Shown here piece after piece: positions 15,165 to 18,417 of a stretch of DNA of 18,417 bases; position 1 is the first letter of the stretch; the number at the start of each line of letters is the position of its first letter. Origin of the DNA: GCA-2862585 sp963991165 (GTDB taxonomy: Bacteria > Bacteroidota > Bacteroidia > Flavobacteriales > UBA7312); assembly GCA_963991165.1 (NCBI GenBank), contig CAXDOW010000031.1:1-18417 (forward strand), given 5' to 3'. The translations under genes and the position numbers were made by a program. The notes beneath the pieces are model-generated. The model ran no database searches, had not been told where the DNA came from, and saw only the letters and a program-made list of their open reading frames with translations.

Positions 15165-15174
15165 CATACTTTTA
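15140..15174 (+). promoter_or_regulatory. Weak candidate promoter of the divIC-mut operon
   Basis: TTG (15140-15142) inside the terminator stem and TACTTTTA (15167-15174) are 24 bases apart. This gives 7 of 8 matches to the TAnnTTTG-type box, with A instead of the final G, and a spacer slightly too long. It lies 8 bases before the ATG at 15183. The terminator upstream implies that some promoter must be here. Confidence 0.3.
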
Positions 15175-15182
15175 CATGTATC

Positions 15183-15491
15183 ATGCTAAGAGAGTTCTAC
15201 GATAAATTACCGCCTATCATCAAAAACAAGTTCGTAGTGGTGACCGTATTTCTGTTGATTTGGGTGGCCTTTTTCGACTCCAATAATTGGATAAAGCAAT
15301 ACCGACTTAAATCAGAAATTAAAGAATTACAGCAACAAAAGAAATACTATCAGGAAGAAATCAAAAAAGACAGTATTACCTTGTTCGATTTGACCAACAA
15401 TGAGGAGACACAAGAAAAATTTGCTCGTGAAACCTATTTCATGAAAAAAGAAAATGAAGATGTCATCATAATTATTGAAGAAGATGAGTAA
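15183..15491 (+). CDS. Septum formation initiator, DivIC/FtsB-like
   Basis: A 102-residue bitopic membrane protein expected to act in the cell-division complex with FtsL- and FtsQ/DivIB-like partners. A short cytoplasmic start (LREFYDKLPPIIKNK) leads into one membrane helix (about residues 17-33). A periplasmic coiled coil follows (about 39-66, with LKSEIKELQQQKKYYQEEI). The DivIC-type C-terminal motif is EKFARETYFMKKENEDVIII (79-98), ending in an acidic tail. The length is normal for the family. The gene lies after the pruA terminator. Its TAA overlaps the next gene's ATG region by 8 bases (ATGAGTAA), so the two are an operon. This protein next to methylmalonyl-CoA mutase genes is a recurrent arrangement in Flavobacteria (from memory). 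Confidence 0.92.
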   Translation: MLREFYDKLPPIIKNKFVVVTVFLLIWVAFFDSNNWIKQYRLKSEIKELQQQKKYYQEEIKKDSITLFDLTNNEETQEKFARETYFMKKENEDVIIIIEEDE

Positions 15492-18417
15492 ACTTTTTTC
15501 AGATTTCGATCCAATGACCACTTCAGAGTGGAAACAAAAATTAGCAGCCGATCTCAAAGGAAAAACATTTGATGACCTTACCGATTCTGATGGCACACTC
15601 CCCTTTTATCATAGCGATGCTCATCTTCACTACAAACCATTGGCCATGACTAACGGTTGGGAATCTGTACAGTGGATAGACGGCAGTGATCCAAAAAAAG
15701 GCAATCGGCAAGCACTAGAAGCACTACAAAACGGCATGACCGCTTTGTGCTTTTCTAAACCAACAGATTTAAAGGTACTGTTGAAAGACATACTCATTCA
15801 ACATATTCGTGTAGATTTTGAAAATTATGACATCGGTGCTATACGGGAGTTCGAACAAGTGGTACACCAACGACAGCTCAAGCTAGACGATATACAAGGG
15901 GCATTGCATGGACAAGAAGAAAAAGGAATATTACCAAACTACACTTACCACACCGTCTTTGTAAATGACATTTATCAGGCCATAGAAGAAGGCCAAAACA
16001 ACTCACAATACATCTTTACCATTGGCAGTGATTTTTTCAAAGAAATTGCCAAAATGAGGGCTTTTCGTAGTCTTTTCGAAAACCAACATCAAGCACTACC
16101 ATATATTTTAGCACAAAGCAGTTTATCCAACAAAGACAGTCTTCAGCCCTACACTAATTTACTAGGCACTACTACGGAAAGCATGTCTGCTATATTGGGA
16201 GGTTGCGACGCCCTCATGATACGTCCTTACAACCAATCCTTTGAGGAAGCCAACGACTTCTCTCACCGTTTGGCACGCAATCAACACCATCTGTTGAGGG
16301 AAGAGAGCTTTTTGGACAAAGTCTCCGATCCGGCCGCTGGAAGCTACTACATCGAAGCATTGACGCAAAACGTTTTAACACAAAAGCGTACGGATACCGA
16401 TTTGGTCAAACACCAAACCACCACATGGAAAACTGCCGAACAAATAGAAGTCAAGTCGCAATACAGCTATGAAGACCTCAAAGACGTTGAACACTTGGGT
16501 TTTGGTGCGGGCAAAGCACCCTATTTAAGAGGTCCCTACTCTAGTATGTACGTCAGTCGTCCATGGACCATTCGCCAATATGCTGGTTTCTCTACTGCTG
16601 AAGAATCCAACGCTTTTTACCGTCGCAATTTGGCTGCCGGACAAAAAGGACTATCCGTAGCTTTTGACCTAGCCACCCACCGAGGATACGACTCCGATCA
16701 CCAACGTGTTGTAGGCGATGTGGGAAAGGCAGGGGTAGCCATAGATTCAGTCCAGGATATGAATATTTTGTTTGATGGTATTCCACTAGATAACATGTCG
16801 GTGTCTATGACAATGAATGGAGCCGTCTTACCCATTATGGCCTTTTACATCGTGGCGGCCGAACAACAAGGCGTGGATAAAAAAGACCTTTCAGGAACCA
16901 TTCAAAACGATATCCTCAAAGAGTTCATGGTACGCAATACCTATATTTATCCGCCTCAACCTTCCATGCGTATCATTTCCGATATTTTTGAATATACCGC
17001 CCAGCACATGCCCAAATTCAACAGCATTAGTATTTCGGGCTATCACATGCAAGAAGCTGGTGCCACGGCCGATATTGAATTAGCTTATACCCTCGCTGAC
17101 GGTCTAGAATACATTCGCAAAGGAATGGAAGCCGGCTTGGATATTGATGCCTTTGCTCCTCGCCTATCCTTTTTTTGGGGCATAGGGATGAACCACTTTA
17201 TGGAAATAGCCAAGATGAGAGCCGCTAGAATGCTTTGGGCAAAAATCGTTAAGCAATTCAACCCACAGAATCCAAAATCCTTAGCGCTCAGAACGCATTG
17301 CCAAACCAGTGGATGGAGTTTGACCGAACAAGATCCTTTCAATAATGTGAGTCGCACCTGCATAGAAGCCATGGCGGCTGTTATGGGTGGCACCCAATCC
17401 TTACATACCAACGCTTTGGATGAGGCCATTGCCCTTCCTACCGATTTTTCGGCCAAAATTGCTCGAGATACTCAACTCTATTTGCAAAACGACATCGGTC
17501 TATGTCAAACCGTTGACCCTTGGGGTGGTTCTTACTATGTGGAGAAATTAACCCACGACATTGCTCACAAAGCTTGGCAACACATTCAAGAAATAGAAGA
17601 ACTGGGCGGTATGGCCAAAGCCATAGAAACGGGCTTGCCTAAAATGCGTATCGAAGAAGCGGCCGCAAGAAAACAAGCCCGTATTGATAGTAGTAAAGAT
17701 ACCATTGTGGGCGTCAATAAATACAAAACCGAAGAACAAGAAGACATTGATATTTTGGAGGTGGACAATACGGCGGTACGCCAGTCCCAGATAGAACGCT
17801 TACAATCCCTTAAACAAAACCGCTCGGAGGAAGCCGTGCAAGATGCTTTAAAAGCCCTTAGCTTGGCTTGTAAAAGTGGAAAAGGCAACTTGTTGGCATT
17901 GGCTGTGGAAGCGGCTCGATTAGAAGCTACTTTGGGCGAAATTTCGTATGCTTGTGAAAGCGTTTTTGGTCGCTACCAAGCCCAAAACAAATCAATTTCA
18001 GGTGTGTATAAAATGGAAATAGACAACAACCCCTTCTTTAAAAAAGCTCAAACACTGACCGACACCTTTGCTAAAACCACAGGTCGACGCCCACGAATTA
18101 TGGGCGCTAAACTGGGACAAGACGGCCACGACAGAGGAGCTAAAGTCGTTGCCACTTCCTTTGCCGATTTGGGTTTTGATGTGGACATGGGGCCACTCTT
18201 TCAAACCCCACAAGAAGCGGCCAAACAAGCCATAGAGAACGATGTCCACATACTAGGTATTTCTTCTTTAGCAGCAGGGCACAAAACCCTTGTTCCTCAA
18301 GTCATAAAAGAATTAAAAGACTTGGGAAGAAGCGATATATTAGTCATTGCTGGTGGGGTGATTCCCCAACAAGATTACGACTTTCTTTTTAAGGCCGGCG
18401 TAAGTGGCGTATTTGGC
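15484..18417 (+). CDS. Methylmalonyl-CoA mutase as a single-chain MutA-MutB fusion, 3' end cut off
   Basis: Interconverts succinyl-CoA and (R)-methylmalonyl-CoA with adenosylcobalamin. One uninterrupted frame of 978 codons leaves the window. Residues 1 to about 300 resemble the small subunit: KLFSDFDPMTTSEWKQKL at the start, FTIGSDFFKEIAKMRAFRSLF near 179-199, LLGTTTESMSAILGGCDALMIRPY near 227-250, and D282-PAAGSYYIE. From about 310 it is a typical large subunit: RPWTIRQYAGFST, GQKGLSVAFDLATHRGYDSD, MSVSMTMNGAVLPIM, DPWGGSYYVE (678-687). By alignment to the Propionibacterium enzyme, Tyr366, Arg484, Tyr520 and His521 correspond to Tyr89, Arg207, Tyr243 and His244, which favours methylmalonyl-CoA over isobutyryl-CoA. 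The B12 domain has DGHDRG (880-885, lower ligand His882), SSL (927-929) and AGGVIP (956-961). Roughly 30 residues are missing at the edge. The small-subunit half lacks its usual C-terminal part. Confidence 0.95.
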   Translation, partial: MSKLFSDFDPMTTSEWKQKLAADLKGKTFDDLTDSDGTLPFYHSDAHLHYKPLAMTNGWESVQWIDGSDPKKGNRQALEALQNGMTALCFSKPTDLKVLLKDILIQHIRVDFENYDIGAIREFEQVVHQRQLKLDDIQGALHGQEEKGILPNYTYHTVFVNDIYQAIEEGQNNSQYIFTIGSDFFKEIAKMRAFRSLFENQHQALPYILAQSSLSNKDSLQPYTNLLGTTTESMSAILGGCDALMIRPYNQSFEEANDFSHRLARNQHHLLREESFLDKVSDPAAGSYYIEALTQNVLTQKRTDTDLVKHQTTTWKTAEQIEVKSQYSYEDLKDVEHLGFGAGKAPYLRGPYSSMYVSRPWTIRQYAGFSTAEESNAFYRRNLAAGQKGLSVAFDLATHRGYDSDHQRVVGDVGKAGVAIDSVQDMNILFDGIPLDNMSVSMTMNGAVLPIMAFYIVAAEQQGVDKKDLSGTIQNDILKEFMVRNTYIYPPQPSMRIISDIFEYTAQHMPKFNSISISGYHMQEAGATADIELAYTLADGLEYIRKGMEAGLDIDAFAPRLSFFWGIGMNHFMEIAKMRAARMLWAKIVKQFNPQNPKSLALRTHCQTSGWSLTEQDPFNNVSRTCIEAMAAVMGGTQSLHTNALDEAIALPTDFSAKIARDTQLYLQNDIGLCQTVDPWGGSYYVEKLTHDIAHKAWQHIQEIEELGGMAKAIETGLPKMRIEEAAARKQARIDSSKDTIVGVNKYKTEEQEDIDILEVDNTAVRQSQIERLQSLKQNRSEEAVQDALKALSLACKSGKGNLLALAVEAARLEATLGEISYACESVFGRYQAQNKSISGVYKMEIDNNPFFKKAQTLTDTFAKTTGRRPRIMGAKLGQDGHDRGAKVVATSFADLGFDVDMGPLFQTPQEAAKQAIENDVHILGISSLAAGHKTLVPQVIKELKDLGRSDILVIAGGVIPQQDYDFLFKAGVSGVFG

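Noticed and set aside
15129..15182. Cobalamin riboswitch upstream of the mutase operon
   Set aside because: The 54-base gap holds the pruA terminator and is far too short for a B12 riboswitch.
16381..16440. A frameshift or stop between the MutA-like and MutB-like halves, which would make two genes
   Set aside because: Reading codon by codon, the frame is the same on both sides and contains no stop. No ATG with a plausible start context occurs at the join.
15327..18249. Minus-strand and alternative-frame open frames across the mutase gene (for example 16162-16368, 17085-17456, 17586-17888)
   Set aside because: They lie opposite a single long plus-strand frame with strong family motifs throughout and show no domain of their own.
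1..18417. CRISPR array, insertion sequence, prophage, integron or defence system
   Set aside because: No regularly spaced repeats, transposase or integrase motifs or terminal inverted repeats were seen. The content is housekeeping, respiratory and catabolic genes.

Overview
The window is an AT-rich, tightly packed stretch of a Bacteroidota chromosome, most likely from Flavobacteriales. Three signs support this. The promoters follow the Bacteroidota pattern TTG-N18-22-TAnnTTTG instead of the E. coli sigma-70 pattern. There is a type IX secretion plug-domain lipoprotein. The gene neighbourhoods (tgt next to an LptF/LptG permease, a DivIC-like protein next to methylmalonyl-CoA mutase) are familiar from that class. 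I see no mobile element, CRISPR array, tRNA or rRNA gene, and no gene-free stretch longer than about 160 bases.

Left part (1-4232): a possible cut-off gene at the edge, then a membrane glycosyltransferase on the minus strand. Facing away from it is a tgt - lptF/lptG-family operon on the plus strand, which converges on mazG. The Tgt has lost the three zinc-binding cysteines of the classical enzyme.

Middle part (4299-11913): a sodium-pumping NADH:quinone oxidoreductase locus. The six-gene nqrABCDEF operon runs on the minus strand with almost no spacing. The flavin transferase apbE, which attaches FMN to NqrB and NqrC, lies nearby with its own promoter. Converging on apbE is a 66-residue one-helix protein with four cysteines that resembles the iron-site maturation factor NqrM. 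A DUF1801 gene sits between apbE and nqrF. The upstream regions of nqrA and apbE share an 18-bp element (17/18 identical). It contains the palindrome CAAAnnTATAnnTTTG, in effect two back-to-back -7 promoter boxes.

Right part (12074-18417): a T9SS plug-domain lipoprotein diverges from nqrA. It is followed by pruA (proline/glutamate catabolism) with a clear promoter and a clear hairpin terminator, then a DivIC/FtsB-like cell-division protein. That gene overlaps by 8 nt a long open frame that runs off the window. The long frame encodes one polypeptide in which a shortened methylmalonyl-CoA mutase small subunit (about 300 residues) is joined in frame to an essentially complete large subunit with all catalytic and B12-binding motifs. 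This single-chain MutA-MutB fusion is the most unusual object in the window.
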